From: Acanthacorydalis orientalis | Taxonomy: Eukaryota; Arthropoda; Insecta; Megaloptera; Corydalidae | Assembly: GCA_034766995.1 (NCBI GenBank) | Contig: CM068314.1 | Coordinates: 15,221,701 to 15,285,700, forward strand | Length of the DNA stretch: 64,000 nucleotides | Direction of reading: 5' to 3' | Shown here: piece by piece, positions 51,305 to 64,000 of the stretch | Position numbering within the stretch: position 1 is the first letter of the stretch | Layout: every line of letters starts with the position of its first letter | Translations under genes and position numbers: made by a program | The notes under the pieces: generated by a model | Database searches by the model: none | What the model saw: the letters and a program-made list of their open reading frames with translations, nothing else | What the model was told of the DNA's origin: nothing

Positions 51305-51535
51305 TAATATCGTTATTTTGAATAATGCTTTTTGAGGGTTCTTTGTATTTGCTAGCAAAAACTTTTTACATTCATTTGATGCGGACGTTTTTGGTACTGC
51401 GGAAACAATTGGACAACATTTGCCGTAGTATCCGAATCACGTGCGTTCAGAGATAAAAGTCCATATCTCTCTACACCACGGATAGTTGAGCAGATATACG
51501 TGACAAATTTACAGTTTTCTTTGAAGAATCGCTAC

Positions 51536-51585
<50 letters not shown>

Positions 51586-52147
51586 TTGTTTTCATTGTAA
51601 AAATCGATTTCAAATAGAAAGTTTTCTTCTTATTTTCACGTATAAATATTATGTTTGTTGTAGTTGTATTGAAAATGTTTATATGAGTACAGGACTTCGG
51701 TACATTATTCTTAATTTTTGACGTATTTGCCTAGATATTTAATGAAACATGTTAGTGGATGTTCTTTTCAAAGTAAACCGGTTGACGCTATTGACAGGAA
51801 ATGTATAATTCAATTGCTTTTACAGACGCTCGTGGCAGGACATGCATAAATCGTTTATACGGCTTGTTCTCATATTCTTATTCCGAGTAAATTACGCAGA
51901 TATAAGATTTTGCTAGTTAGTACATGTTCAGTGTTCAAATCTGCCTACAATAGGTGTACCCAATAGTCCTTGTAATCCTAATTATTCCCATGAACTACTC
52001 TTACATTTCCTGAAACATTTGTTTGTAAGGCGTACGCACGAAGTACAACTTTCCCTTTACAACGCCAGATGCTGAGAGGCGTCGAGGATTTTGAATCAGT
52101 AGCGTTGCTTTTTTGTTTTCTCAATACATTTTTTTGCTTTTGTACTG

Positions 52148-52252
<105 letters not shown>

Positions 52253-52604
52253 TCAAGGTTTTCATTTATATTTATGGACTTGTTTCTTGATTTATAATAT
52301 ATAAATTTTATATTTTATGTAATCAGTTCATTATATTGTACTACTTAAATTAGTTCCAATATAAAATTACAAATAATAGTTGTTGTTTACTTGATTTTAA
52401 GTAAAGAATAATCAAACTAAAGTTTTTTGTTGAAATATATTCAAAAATATCTTTTAATGAAATAGATGCTGGAATGTTGGAATGAAATCTGTTTTTATTT
52501 TTTATCTTTGTAAAATAATATTTGTTTAATTTTTTATATGAATTTTAATCACTTTTAGATATGAAAGTTTCTTTTAAAATTAGAAAAAATATTTTTAACT
52601 TATA

Positions 52605-52700
52605 AAACAATTCTGATCAAAAGTTTTTAATAATTGATTATTTCCTAATTTTTGATGGTTTATTATTCATATTTCGATGACGATGTCCTATGTTCACATT
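52605..52700. repeat. Fold-back repeat family F, partial copy
   Basis: ATTCTGATCAAAAGTTTTTA, AATAATTGATTATTTCC and ATTTCGATGACGATGTCC follow the family block order; the right arm is not seen. Confidence 0.5.
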
Positions 52701-54641
52701 ACTAAAGCGCATAAAAATATGTATTATCAAATATATATTATGAAAGTACATGCCAGCAATATTTGCGAATTGCAAAAATAGTAAAAAAAAATTTGTTGGT
52801 TTCAATATAAGTAAGATCATTAACTGACCATACACTATTTTTAGCTAAGTTAATGAAGTCAATATATAAAAAGTGTTTGAAAAAGACGCTTCTAAATCTC
52901 TATATAATTTTTCTTTATTTAAATTTTATTTCTGATCTGATTATGTACATAAAATATTTTTAGTGTAACATCTATTTTTATATTTTGATCGAATTCACTA
53001 AAAAATTGATTATCATGCACGTTTAATGATCATCGATTTTATCAACATTCAAAAATACTTTACTCAAAACATATCTATATAATCTGTTATGCATGACTGT
53101 ATTAGGCGCCACTGGAATGAACATGAGAGCTATATATACGAGCTTTTTGGCAAGTATGTTCACGAGTGGATGAATAGTTCTTGCTACTGGTGTAAGCAGA
53201 GAATTGCTGTGAACTTTTAGCTTGATGTTTGACATTCTGTAGAAGCTTTCACGTGTAACGCGTGTTGCTGTACGATGCCTCAAGCTGCATGTTTACCATG
53301 CTGTTGTAATATATATCGTTCGTTTTATAAAAGTTAAATCAATCAAATTTTGGCACAAGCCTTATTTTTTTCCCTGCTGAATGGAAATCAGCTTTTTCAA
53401 AGGATAAGCGTTGAGTGTTCATGTCCGAGATATGATTCTATCAAACTAATGTATTTTTCTTTTTTTGAACTTACTTCCATGAATTTCATCACGAGTTTAC
53501 TTTTAGATATTTTCTTTGTATATAAACGTGAAAAATGTTTACATCATGCGATACGTTTAATAAAGTATATAATTGAATGTAATAATAATAAACTCATGTA
53601 TTTATAGATTTGAAAAATAATTTATTAATCTTCTATATTATTGTAATAAAATCATACTGTGGCAATTTTTTATTTTAGGAAATGTCATGAAATTTGCATA
53701 ATTTGTTTATAATATTCGGCATGGTATATAAAACACACTGTATTGAAAAAATACTTTTAATATTAATAAATTTTTATTATATTTCTGTTGATAAATCAAT
53801 TTATGGCAGAAATAAAATAAAACTTTATATTAAAAAATGTATTTATAACGATTCAATTATGTAAAAAAAAACGTTATGAATAAATTAAGATCGTTCATGC
53901 TGATTCGACTTAAAAAAATAACTGTTATATTTTCTACGGCAGCTTAGTTTCGGTTTCACTGTCTCGAATTAGTATTCAAAACCACGTAATGCTAACTTTC
54001 AGAAACTAACCAGGAGACATTTATTTTCATCTCTTTAATAGCTACTTGCTTTACTGTAGAATTTACAAACTCTACCACTTTTCTTCGATGAAAGTGTCTT
54101 GAGGAGGATTCGTAAACATTTACGAGTCGATACTGGGTGAAGACTTTTTGAGATATTTCACCCTGAGGATATCATCGCGTTTCTCGCTTAAATAAACACC
54201 GAAACAGATCATCAGTTCTGTTTGTAACTGATATTTTATTTATGAGTTATTGGCGAACTGTTTCAACCAAACAGAGAATGTTTTTTTTTGTGGCGGACAT
54301 TATCTATATTAAAAATTAAATTGATGTTTTACATGTTTTCTTATCGATAATTGTTTATAAAAATGAACTTGAGTTAACATGTTCCATATTTTATCAAATA
54401 GTAAATAGTTATTTTCGACATTTAAAACCGTTAACAATATTTAGAAATTGTTTACAATTATTTAGGTGTGTATATATATATATATATATTTAGAGAGAAC
54501 AAGATTAAAATAATGATCTGGTTTGGAGGTTAAAATATACACAAAACTTGTGTGCGTGTGTAATTTTACAGATGTTTTCATTTATATTTAAAGAATTTAT
54601 TATATGTTTTTTATACAAATATATATATATATATATATATA

Positions 54642-54830
54642 TTTAATTAAAATTATTCACAAAAAATAAAAATTCCACGACGTCGATTTATTTATTTGTG
54701 ACGAGGTTTTTATGGTACCCATATATGTTTATCTCTCTCTATATATAAAATCAAACTTATCCACAAAAAATTAAAAACATCCATGACGTCGTCTTATTTA
54801 TTTAGGACGAGGATTGTATGATACCCAAAT
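54642..54830. repeat. Imperfect direct repeat at the Helitron-like element
   Basis: About 80 bp (CCACAAAAAATAAAAA...GACGTCG...TTTATTTATTTGTGACGAGG type) occurs at roughly 54648-54732 and again at 54751-54830, with scattered substitutions. This suggests tandem or nested insertion of the same element family. Confidence 0.75.
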
Positions 54831-54933
54831 ATGTTTATTGTTTCATTCGGTTACATGTTCATAATTGACAAGTGGGTGAGCGCAGCGAGCTCGAGGGTTA
54901 GTGAGCGTAATAAGCAGCGGGCGAAGCCCCCTA

Positions 54934-54935
<2 letters not shown>
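54733..54935. mobile_element. Helitron-type 3' end with short body
   Basis: Ends GGGCGAAGCCCCCTAGT at 54919-54935: a small GGGC/GCCC hairpin with a GAA loop, then CTAGT, as required of Helitron termini (hairpin shortly before CTRRT). GC-rich words such as GAGCGCAGCGAGCTC precede it. The putative 5' side begins TCTCTCTCTATATATAAAA. No Rep/helicase is present, so it would be non-autonomous. A TA tract starts at the 3' cut point. Confidence 0.65.

Positions 54936-54982
<47 letters not shown>
54936..54982. repeat. (TA)n tract at the Helitron end
   Basis: 47 bp beginning directly after the CTAGT terminus. Confidence 0.95.
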
Positions 54983-54986
<4 letters not shown>

Positions 54987-57899
54987 AATCAAGATTGTTA
55001 TTAGTTGTGACGCATAAAGCTAGATAAAATTTGTTTGTGTTGGGTATCACTGTACTTTTGATCACCCGAAATAAAAAATATCAAACGGAATCTTTAATTT
55101 AACATGAGTTCTTGTAGTGCATGAAAAACTGATTAATACAAAAATTAAAAAAGTGGAAGTATTTTAAAAAGTGATCGATGTTTGGATTAAAATTTGTCAC
55201 GTTTTTATGAAATTAAAAAAATATTATATAATATGTATTATTATTTTCGAAGTTTATGTGATAAATAGATTTTTACTTTATATTTGGGTAAAGTTTTAAG
55301 TTCAAAATCAGAATATTTTGAGGAAAACATACTTAAAGGATGACATTTCAATTTATAGAGATATTTAACATATTTGGTGACTATTAAAAATCATTTAAAT
55401 TTTCCAGTATACACATTTTTACATTCACTTAAACGGAAGAACTGAATAATTGAAAGTAATTAGATTTTAATTGGAATATTTTTATATTTGGTTATAAATT
55501 TACTTTAAATGTTTAAAAGTTTTTTAAATTCAAAGACATTAAATAGTAAGTGGCCTATAGTTTTTTTATTGGTTCGAATTCCAACAATACTGCATCGCAT
55601 TTTAAGAATATGCGAGAATAAAAAAATGATATTTTTAACATAATAAATCAGAGCGTCCTGTTTAAGTTTTTGACTTAAAGTAATTTAAGTTATACATTTT
55701 GCATATTTTCTCAAATTTCTATTATATCTATTAAAAATAATTATTATATCATTCTTCTCCAATAAAATATTTTATTAACTTTCATTAGATTTATAGTGTA
55801 CTAAATTTTATATTTCAGAGTGATTTCTATGAGGAAATATCTTAAAAACAAGGATATTGTATAATATGCACCTTTATTATCAAGTAAGATGTTCAAAATA
55901 GAATTTTCAAACTTGTAAGTTTATTGAAGTATGTGGAGATTGAATATAATTTATCAGTGTACGTCGATAATACTGTAATAGGTTTAAAGTAAACTCTGAA
56001 TGGATGTTATGTAAAGTTTGCTTAGCACTTATCGGAGATCGTACTTAGAGCATGAGAAGTATGATCCGAATGATGCTCCACCATAAACATATCACGTGTA
56101 ATGTGCTGACAGATATGTTTTCACAGAATGGTAGCAATGAAGTAATGAACGTGGCGAAAATGTTATATGGCCTACGTGAGAGAAATGTGTATTTTCCAGA
56201 TGAAGGACTATGACCGAACTCACATATAAGCTGGATGTTGTTTGATTTAGTGGTACCAAGAGAAATAATGAAAATATATGGTTATGAACGAAAGAATATT
56301 GATCGTTTTCTTTGCTTATCGAATTGGAGAGGCTGATTTAAAATGCTTCCATATTCGAGAGAAAGAAAATGGAATGTTTTTAGTTGAATAAACAACGTTA
56401 TACTTTTCGTCGTTACACCTATTTTTTTCTAACTGAAAACTTTTGTTTTTCTTTGAATAGTTTTTATAACTTTTGATTGTCACTCAGATCATTTGAGAAT
56501 ATCTTTATTATAAATATGAAAAACCGGTACTTTGTTCGGAAATTTGTGCCTTAAAAATTTTAAATACAAAGGTAAAGAACTTTTGAAATCAGATATAAAA
56601 ATGGAAACAAAATCTTAAATGAAATGTATTTAATGTTCATTTAAGAAATGATTATCAGATTAAAAATGTATTTAGACAACGCTCATTATTAAAATCTTAA
56701 TTGTTAACAGTTTATTTATACGAAATAAAAACAATTATCCTTATAGTGTTTAATTTTTGCATTTCAATTAGTTTTCCCTGCAGTATCATAAATTCTATAT
56801 ACTGAAAGTTACGCATTTAACAGTAACAACAGTATAAGAATTGCGAATAATTTCGAAACAGTGCTTGGTAGTAAAACTTTTTCACGAAAATGTTTTCCCT
56901 AATTTAATTTTTATGGTTTAACTTTTCACTGTGAAATTACTGAAAACACTTCATAATTAAAATGTCGTAATATGTTTTATTACACTAATTTTTTTAGTTT
57001 ATTTAATAATTACATTTTATGGAAACCATAAAGGTATGCAAATAGAATAAAATTAAGTTTAAATGTAATATTCGTAACTGTCTTGCGTTTACTTCTCTTC
57101 CGGAATATTTATTTAATATTAAATTCAATTTTAATTATTTCTTTTTATTTATTTTTTGTTTTAAAATTAACACATAAAATTTATTTATTTCATTTTTTAA
57201 TCATGGATTATTTTTTTTCAAATCAGTTGATAATGATATGATTTACTAATATTCAAATGTGTTTGATTGAATCTAAATTTAAATTAATACGTTGAACTTG
57301 AGAGCACACATGTTGTAGATATTTGTTTATATAAACTGTCTTTCGTATGTTCTACATATCATAATGTTTATTAAATGAGATTTAACATAACCTAATTGAT
57401 TTTATAAAAAAATATGTAAATATAAAATTTTGCCAAGCACATTAATATTTTGTTACTTTCATGTATATGTAATTTGTATTTACAGATTTAATTAATTTTT
57501 TTTAAACATTCAATTTGATTTCATGCGAAAATCCGTATTGTATAAAAAATAATTTCGTTCCATTAAAAATTTAGTATAGCACATTTATATGATTTATTTA
57601 TTATTTCCAATCGTGTTTAGATTTTTTTTATAAAAATACTGATTGGAAATTTTATATTGTATTTGTTATGGAAATACAATTATATATTTTTATTTCATTG
57701 AAATATCAATTATTTCAGCGTACTTGTTGATGAATAATTGCGTTTATTTTATAAATCATTTGATTAGTATGTTTTAAACTATTGGTTGTCAATAAAGCAA
57801 CTGCTTTTACATACTTATGTACAACGGTAGCGCTAAATAATCTCGGCCTAGATAGGAAGGAATGTAAATAAAAAAAGATTTTACCATTTTTCTATATAA

Positions 57900-58970
57900 T
57901 CCCCCTTAACTATATATTTTTACATAATACATTTTTAATGTGCTTAATTAGCAATTCTATAGCCGTGTAAAAAGAATGTACCGTTTTCATGTCTAAGTGG
58001 TCAGTTACCTTAAATCTTTTTTCAAATTATCAAAAAGGTAATAAACGCTAGAGGCCATGTCTGGACCGTAGGGTGGGTGATCAAGTTTTTGGAAGCCACA
58101 TTCCTAAAAAGCGGCCTGAGAAACAGTAGCAGTATGAACTTATGCATTGTCGTGTAACAAACGCACTCCTTTTCTTGGTTTTTTATGCCGGTGAAACAAA
58201 GGGATATTACCAGTGGTATTACGCTTTTTAAAATCTATTAATAAAGTGCTCTTGCAATCTTAAAAAAATTGTAGAAATGATCTTTTTTGTGTATTGAGAT
58301 ACCTTGACTTTTCTTGGGGATGATTTATCTGCTCGCCGCCATTCCATGGATTCTCTTTTAGATTTAACATAAATGATCATTGTTTCATCCTCTGTTACAA
58401 TGGACTCGATTAGTGCATTTAAATCTGACTCATAGATTTGTAAAAATGAACATGCGCAGGCTATTCGACACTAATGCCAAATGGCCGAAAGAAATTTAGG
58501 TATCCACCTTGCACTTAATTCATACCTAATTGGTCATGAAGAATTCGGTGAACTGTTGTTTGTAAAAGATTGAACATTGATGAAAATTCTTACATTTTTA
58601 AACGTCAGTAACGAAGCATTAGGTTTTCGCCATAGCATCGGAATCGGACATGAGCACTTCTACAGGGAGACCAAGATTCGGTTGATCTTCTAATGACTCT
58701 TCTCCCATCCGAATTATTTTAGCCCATTCTTTTACCATGGAGTATGAAGGGGAAGCTTCCCTGTAAACGCCATCTTATCGTTGTTTTATGTAGTTCGGTC
58801 GAACCTCTGTTGTCAGAGGCTATTATGACACGATACTCAGTTTTGGTTACTTGTGACATTGTTAAGAAAACGTCTTACTCTTATTGCTATCACTGCACGA
58901 TTGATCAAGTTATAACTTTGAAATGTTTACTGAACGTTAATAAGTAACGAATCGACTACACTGCATAGAT
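57900..58970 (-). pseudogene. Dead mariner transposase with a mutated catalytic residue
   Basis: A near full-length but stop-ridden mariner transposase. Read on the minus strand: QTTVHRILHDQLGMN, then SIVTEDETMIIY with the first catalytic Asp, a KRESMEWRR segment, then GVRLLHDNA with the second Asp, and LDHPPYGPDMASSVYYLF near 58070. The family motif is PSD at the last site; here the Asp codon reads Val, so the third catalytic residue is lost. Several stops and frameshifts lie between the blocks. Terminal repeats were not located; limits are approximate. Confidence 0.82.
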
Positions 58971-59417
58971 TCATCATGCGTGTGCATGCGCAAACATGTT
59001 AGGCCGAAAATATCTGACGATGACCTCGTATCATGCACATAAGATACATTTTCTGATATAGAAAAAGAAAAACGCGGAAAATATTAAATTTCGAAAATGG
59101 AAAAGATTTTTTTTGAAAAAGGAACAAATGTAATTGTTAGTGGAAATATGATGAAAACTAATTTTAAAAGATCAAGTGTTTTGCAGCTAGTGATAGTTAG
59201 ATGAACAAATTTAAATATAGATTCTAGATTAAACTATTAAAAGTGAATGGCAAGTGATCAGTTTGTCACCACAGTATTCAAATTATTTCGTTTTTGTATT
59301 AGATGAGTATTTGGAAATATAAATATTTCTAAAAGATGAAAAGCTACTGTTTTATTACTGAATGGATCTTATCTAATCATTTATAAATCTGTTTATGTAG
59401 ATTTTTATTTACCTTAG

Positions 59418-59510
59418 CGCCATGAAGATGGTGGTATCACTATCGAAAGGCGCATAAGAAAGGTTTAAAAAAAGATCAGTAATGAGTTATTCAACATTTC
59501 AATTAAAAAT
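59418..59510. repeat. Fold-back repeat family F, core fragment
   Basis: GCGCCATGAAGATGGTGGTA then CACTATCGAAAGGCGCATAA matches the GAAGATGA/ATCGAAA core of the family. Only the core and part of one arm remain. Confidence 0.5.
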
Positions 59511-59836
59511 AATATATAGTTTGAGGATTGAAAAAGTAACCTGCAAAAATTATTTAATTTTTTACTTTTATTCTAGTCAATTTTTTTATTTTTTATTATT
59601 TTTTATTTAATTTTTAATTTTTATTTGTTTTTTTTCGCTTTTTACTTTGATTCTAATCGATTATGTTTTAATAAGACTCACGTTTTATATAAACTCATTT
59701 AACTTAATATTTTTTAATTTCTCATCACTACTTTCAAAAATTCATATGATAACATGACTGGAAAAAAATCATAGTCTAAGCTTTGTAATACGAACGATGA
59801 AAGGTCGACAATCCTAATGTAAGAGGACGAACTTTC

Positions 59837-59986
59837 TTGTCTCTAGTGAGATCTTTACTAGAAAATCGTGATATCGTTTGGGATCCATACTCTATTACTA
59901 AAACGTGTCTATACTTCGAACGAGTACAAAGAAAAACTGCGCGTTTTGTATTGAAACGTGAGATCTCTAGTGAACTCTTAAAATAA
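59837..59986 (+). pseudogene. LINE (Jockey/CR1-like) reverse transcriptase tail
   Basis: A 49-codon open stretch reading LSLVRSLLENRDIVWDPYSI then LYFERVQRKTARFVLK. This is the thumb/post-RT pattern of non-LTR retrotransposons (LVRS.LEY...VW.P.....LE.VQR...RF). Upstream and downstream parts are not recognisable, as in a 5'-truncated, eroded insertion. Confidence 0.7.
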
Positions 59987-61882
59987 CTCGGATTAGTGTA
60001 GAAAAAAGAGAAATATATTTCTGTTTAAATGTTGAAATCAAAATTATTATTTTTTAATTCGTAAAAATATTATAAAATCCAAAGTTAATTAAATTAAGAA
60101 AGATTAAAGTTTGGAATTAACTGTGCTTTTAAATTAATACTATTTCTTTCTCTAAAAATATTTAGTAATAAAGTAAAGGAACAAAATGTCAATTTAAAAA
60201 AATATACATAGAATTTATGTTGTAAATTCGACTATGTATTTGTTAATTCGATTCTAATATTAAACAGGCGAATTAATTGATTTTATTCTTTAAAAATAAA
60301 TAAATGATCTATTTTTATACCTCACTTACATACTCTGAAAAAAAGTATTAAAAAATAATGATCCTCAAACAAGTTTCAAACTTGATGATATATTTTTAAG
60401 TAAATGATTGTTCTGTATATTGATACAACATAATTTCATACATATTTAACATTTCAATTTTCGCCAGTTCTATAAGAATTGTGTTATATACCTTTAAACA
60501 ATTTTAATTTAATTCGACAATATCATAAATGCGCATTGAAAATAAACAGCAGGTATATAACTAAAGAAAAACACAGAGAACAGTTCTTAATTAATGAAAT
60601 ACTTGGAAAATAGTTGATCAGCGAGGGAAAAATCAATTAGTAATTAGAAGAAGGTTAATTGCTGAAAGCTTTAAAATCTATATGAAATATTATTTTCAAA
60701 TTGTAGTAGAATTTAATCTTACATTTTTTTTATACTTTTTATTGTTTACTTTAAGTATTTTATCTCCGATGAAAATCAATATTGTAGTATATTTAAATAT
60801 AAGTAACAGTCACATTTAATTCTCGCATAAAATAATATTTGAATGAAACTGAATTAACTTTTCCGTGGAAATAAATGCCATATCTTAGATTACTGCATTG
60901 ATTATTGTATACGAAGAACGTGCTTTTATTGAATAATTTATCATTTTCGTTGCCAAGTTACTGTCGGTTCTTACTTTGAATTTAAGCTTCTATATTTGAA
61001 TTTCACAAGAGCTCGTATGCTCTTCAATATTTAAAAGAAATGATGTACTAAGAACAGACAGTACATCTTATTATTAATATTTAGAAATTTTTTCCTCATT
61101 AATGGATACATAAATATTTTTTCTCATTAATAATTTTTAAATTCCTTATCTCGCTGTGTTGTATATTAAATTTATGAGATTTCATTTAATAAAAAATGTT
61201 TTTTTTATGGAATTAAATTACAGTACGGGTTTAAAATTTTACAACATATCCTCGATAGCAGTGTCTATGTGAAACCAAAAGTCGCGTAAATAAGAAATGC
61301 TATACAGAAGAATTCATTTATAGTGGTCTCAATTGTAACGAATTTTCGCTTATAACAACGTAAATCAGGTTCAGTTTGGTTTTTTATTTAATTTCATTGC
61401 ACATCCTTTTGTTAACAGTTTCGAATTTATAATGAAACTGTTATACTATTATTCCTTGTTTGAAAAAAAGTGATAATAACGACCAATTTTTAATATATAA
61501 AGGGTTTTGGAAAATATAATGATTTAGAATTAAAAATATGTAATTTTTCTCATAAAAAAGTGAAAAAAGTAAAGGCCAAACCTCAGAATCTCTATCGATC
61601 AATTGTATGTGAGTGGTCAATTGAATGAAATATTAATTCAGATTATTGATTCTTCTTTCTCATCATCATTGTTTTCTTGCCCGTTTTATTTCTAACCATA
61701 CATTCTTCTATCTTTTCCTTAAAGTCTCATATCCAAAATAATTCTTGTCTTATTCTAGACAGTGGAAGATAGTCTTTACTATTATAGAGAAATGTCGATA
61801 TTGAAATTAAGAGAAGCAACGAGACAGTACTTAGAGTATTATATGCCAAAATGAACCTTATTATCTTGCCTTGTGATACATA

Positions 61883-62386
61883 TTAGGCATACAAATTAGT
61901 TCGGTTCCTTTTTTTAGAAAATAAATGTTTACAGCAGCTGAAAACAGCAACTATGAAAAATTGAACACATTTCTTCAATTCTTAAAACAAATTATTTTGA
62001 ATAAATTTACTCCATCTGTCGGGTAACTGACGAATCACTTGTCTAAAAAAAGATGGCGGCTTTGAGTCGATGCATTTTTGGATCTCTCCCATTGTTATAG
62101 CATTTTTTGCATGTTTTAAGCATAACAACACTTTATCCTGCTGCTTCGGAAGCATTTTTTTAAATTGAAATGCGAAAAGTATGCAGTGCTCAATATGCTA
62201 CTTTTCGGACACCATCGTGTTACTACTGTCTTGTGAGGTTATGCCAACTACTTGGTCAATATATATATATAATGTTTTCGAATGTTAAGTTTGGCACTTG
62301 AAGATTTTCATGACGAGAAAATATTTTAATTGAAAACAAAGTTATGATTGACTCAATTTAAAAGTAGAATTAATTTTTACATCTAA
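61883..62386 (-). mobile_element. Mariner family B, copy 3: about 504 bp
   Basis: TTAGGCATACAAATTAGTTC after a TA at 61881-61882. The right end (CATCTAA) is eroded and its flanking TA is not intact. Alignable with the 50.0-kb copy along its whole length, same orientation, with an insertion near 61930-61955. Confidence 0.78.
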
Positions 62387-62550
62387 ACTATATTGAATTA
62401 TAGTCATTTTTCAAATATTCCCATATAAAGATTGAATTATTAAATATTCTCTCGATTTGAAATTTGAAAATATAATATAATAAAATTATAAAATTCGTAT
62501 TGTTCGTGTTCTAGAGACCTTTTGGTAGTTTTATTTTGAATTTCATTATC

Positions 62551-62552
62551 TA

Positions 62553-62612
<60 letters not shown>
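62551..62612. repeat. (TA)n with one TATG break
   Basis: 62 bp. Confidence 0.95.
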
Positions 62613-62615
<3 letters not shown>

Positions 62616-62833
62616 CCTTATAGTTTTATTAATATTATGCTATTTCAGTTGTGTAACTCCGAGGATTGCACATGACTATTATAAAGATTATTAATGTATG
62701 TAAAATGCAGTTCTAAACTTGTTAAGTATGTTATACATATAGAATATTATTTGTTTTCAGACTTAAACTTTAGTTGCATACTGTACGCTTATTTGCATAT
62801 AATATTAAAATATTCATATATAGTTTTAATGCA

Positions 62834-62836
<3 letters not shown>

Positions 62837-62884
<48 letters not shown>
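62837..62884. repeat. (TA)n microsatellite
   Basis: 48 bp. A further short tract lies at 63970-63985. Confidence 0.95.
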
Positions 62885-62889
<5 letters not shown>

Positions 62890-64000
62890 TACATATGAGT
62901 AGATGTAACGAAACGACTTTTATTGCAAAGGTCTTCCTTGGTTTCAAAAAACTTTTTAGTACGCTTTTCACAGTAACTGGAAGCAATACAGGACATTATT
63001 TGAATAAACAATGCACAGCACGAATGAACACAACGAGATGAAAACAACACAGGGATTCATTCGATATTTGTTGAATACTGAAGCTTTAAACACTTGTTCT
63101 AATAATATGATGAAATGTAGGTCAATTCAGTAATTTGGTATCAGTTAACAATAGTTCATACTTTATAAATACTAGTTATGTTCTATTCATATGTCGATCA
63201 ACAAATAGTTTGACACAACTACACGTTTGTTTATATTATATATTTTTTTCTGAATAGTCGTTCATCTTTTCATTCTGAATTGTTTACAGATAAAGTTATT
63301 TATATATTTTACATATTCATTTTGTATTGAAAAGTTTTGTAAAATGGAGTAAATCATTTGTTGATTTAGATTTAGGACATACTTAATTTTTATACACATT
63401 TGAATAATATTTTTTTTAGAATAACTTCTAGTATCTACATGCAATATAATTTTATATCTATTTTTTTAAGTGAAAAGTCGCTTATGAAAGTATAAAAAAA
63501 TATTATTAAACCTAATATATTAAATTATATTGAAAACGTATTAAAATGTTAAATAATCTTGTGTTAAAACTCGATACAAGTAGCATATGCCTTTGCAACA
63601 TATTATAGACATATTCTGTCTTGTTCATGAATACTGAATAACATGAATACATTATTCACATGCTGAGATTTGGTGGTTTTATTTTCATATAGATGCGCTA
63701 TCACTGCAGACGTTATATTGGTTTTCGAAAAGGTAATGTTGTAACAAACTTTGTCCGTTCTGACTGCATTTATTTCCTGATACCATAACATGTCGATATT
63801 GGAACGGAACGATTTTTCTCTAGTATTTATTAAGTTACTATCTTTTTTATTAAATAGAATATTATAGGTTAGAGTAGAAAATTTGCTTAATAAAATAAAT
63901 GAATGAGCTTTTAAATATAATTAAGAATATTCAGTATACAATATTAGACAAAAGTATCCGATTCTGAAATTATATATATATATATGAATGTATGTATGTC
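62885..64000. other. AT-rich right edge
   Basis: No gene recognised; a short TA tract near 63970. Confidence 0.5.

Larger units (their letters stand above)
58975..61880. other. AT-rich region with the LINE tail and one fold-back core
   Basis: Apart from the RT tail at 59.8 kb and the family F core at 59.4 kb, nothing recognised. Confidence 0.5.

Noticed and set aside
53023..53283. 86-codon minus-strand ORF in a less AT-rich patch
   Set aside because: No recognisable motif, homology pattern or splice structure; left uncalled as a gene.
55568..55585. tRNA-like B-box (GGTTCGAATTCC)
   Set aside because: It is a short local palindrome with no cloverleaf around it.
58744..58947. Plus-strand ORF at 58.7-58.9 kb
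   Set aside because: Antisense to the decayed mariner transposase.

Overview
The window is eukaryotic, very AT-rich nuclear DNA (by eye roughly three quarters A+T), almost certainly from an arthropod and most likely an insect. The reasons are a split GH18 chitinase gene with short GT-AG introns, several mariner families with TA target duplications, a Ty3/Gypsy LTR retrotransposon of insect type, a Helitron-type 3' end, and about forty (TA)n tracts of roughly 20-110 bp. A hymenopteran is plausible from base composition and element types, but nothing here proves it. There are no operons, ribosome binding sites or CRISPR arrays.

Layout. 1-9.9 kb is gene-poor and holds two decayed mariner transposase pieces (3.4 kb and 7.9-8.7 kb), one fold-back element (6.1 kb) and many TA tracts. 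9,992-12,990 (minus strand) is the only host protein gene I can rebuild: an eight-exon, 383-residue secreted GH18 chitinase with an intact catalytic motif and no chitin-binding tail. 13-29.8 kb is AT-rich noncoding DNA with a LINE remnant, two small deleted mariners, an 88-bp-armed palindrome, fold-back repeats and a few GC-richer islands. 29,881-32,986 is a Ty3/Gypsy LTR retrotransposon in minus orientation. Its two 350-bp LTRs differ at one position, yet it has lost everything between the reverse transcriptase YLDD box and the integrase C-terminus. 33-64 kb is again gene-poor. It holds further deleted mariners (37.4, 50.0, 50.7 and 61.9 kb), a dead mariner transposase (57.9-59.0 kb), a LINE reverse transcriptase tail (59.8 kb), a Helitron-like end (54.9 kb), more fold-back repeats, and one canonical recursive-splicing motif at 36,336/36,337.

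How it fits together. The chitinase stands alone, with its own TATA box and initiator. The rest is dominated by non-autonomous transposons. Two mariner families each appear three times, and the copies within a family look like descendants of one deleted founder rather than independent decay products. TA tracts abut the LTR element, two mariners and the Helitron end. The recursive splice motif, together with some 50 kb lacking exons, suggests that the right part of the window may lie inside a very long plus-strand intron; this is inference.

I found no clearly new enzymatic system. The observations most worth a second look are the young but gutted Gypsy element with a canonical gag-pol slippery heptamer, the deletion-founder mariner families, the recursive splice site and the large palindrome.
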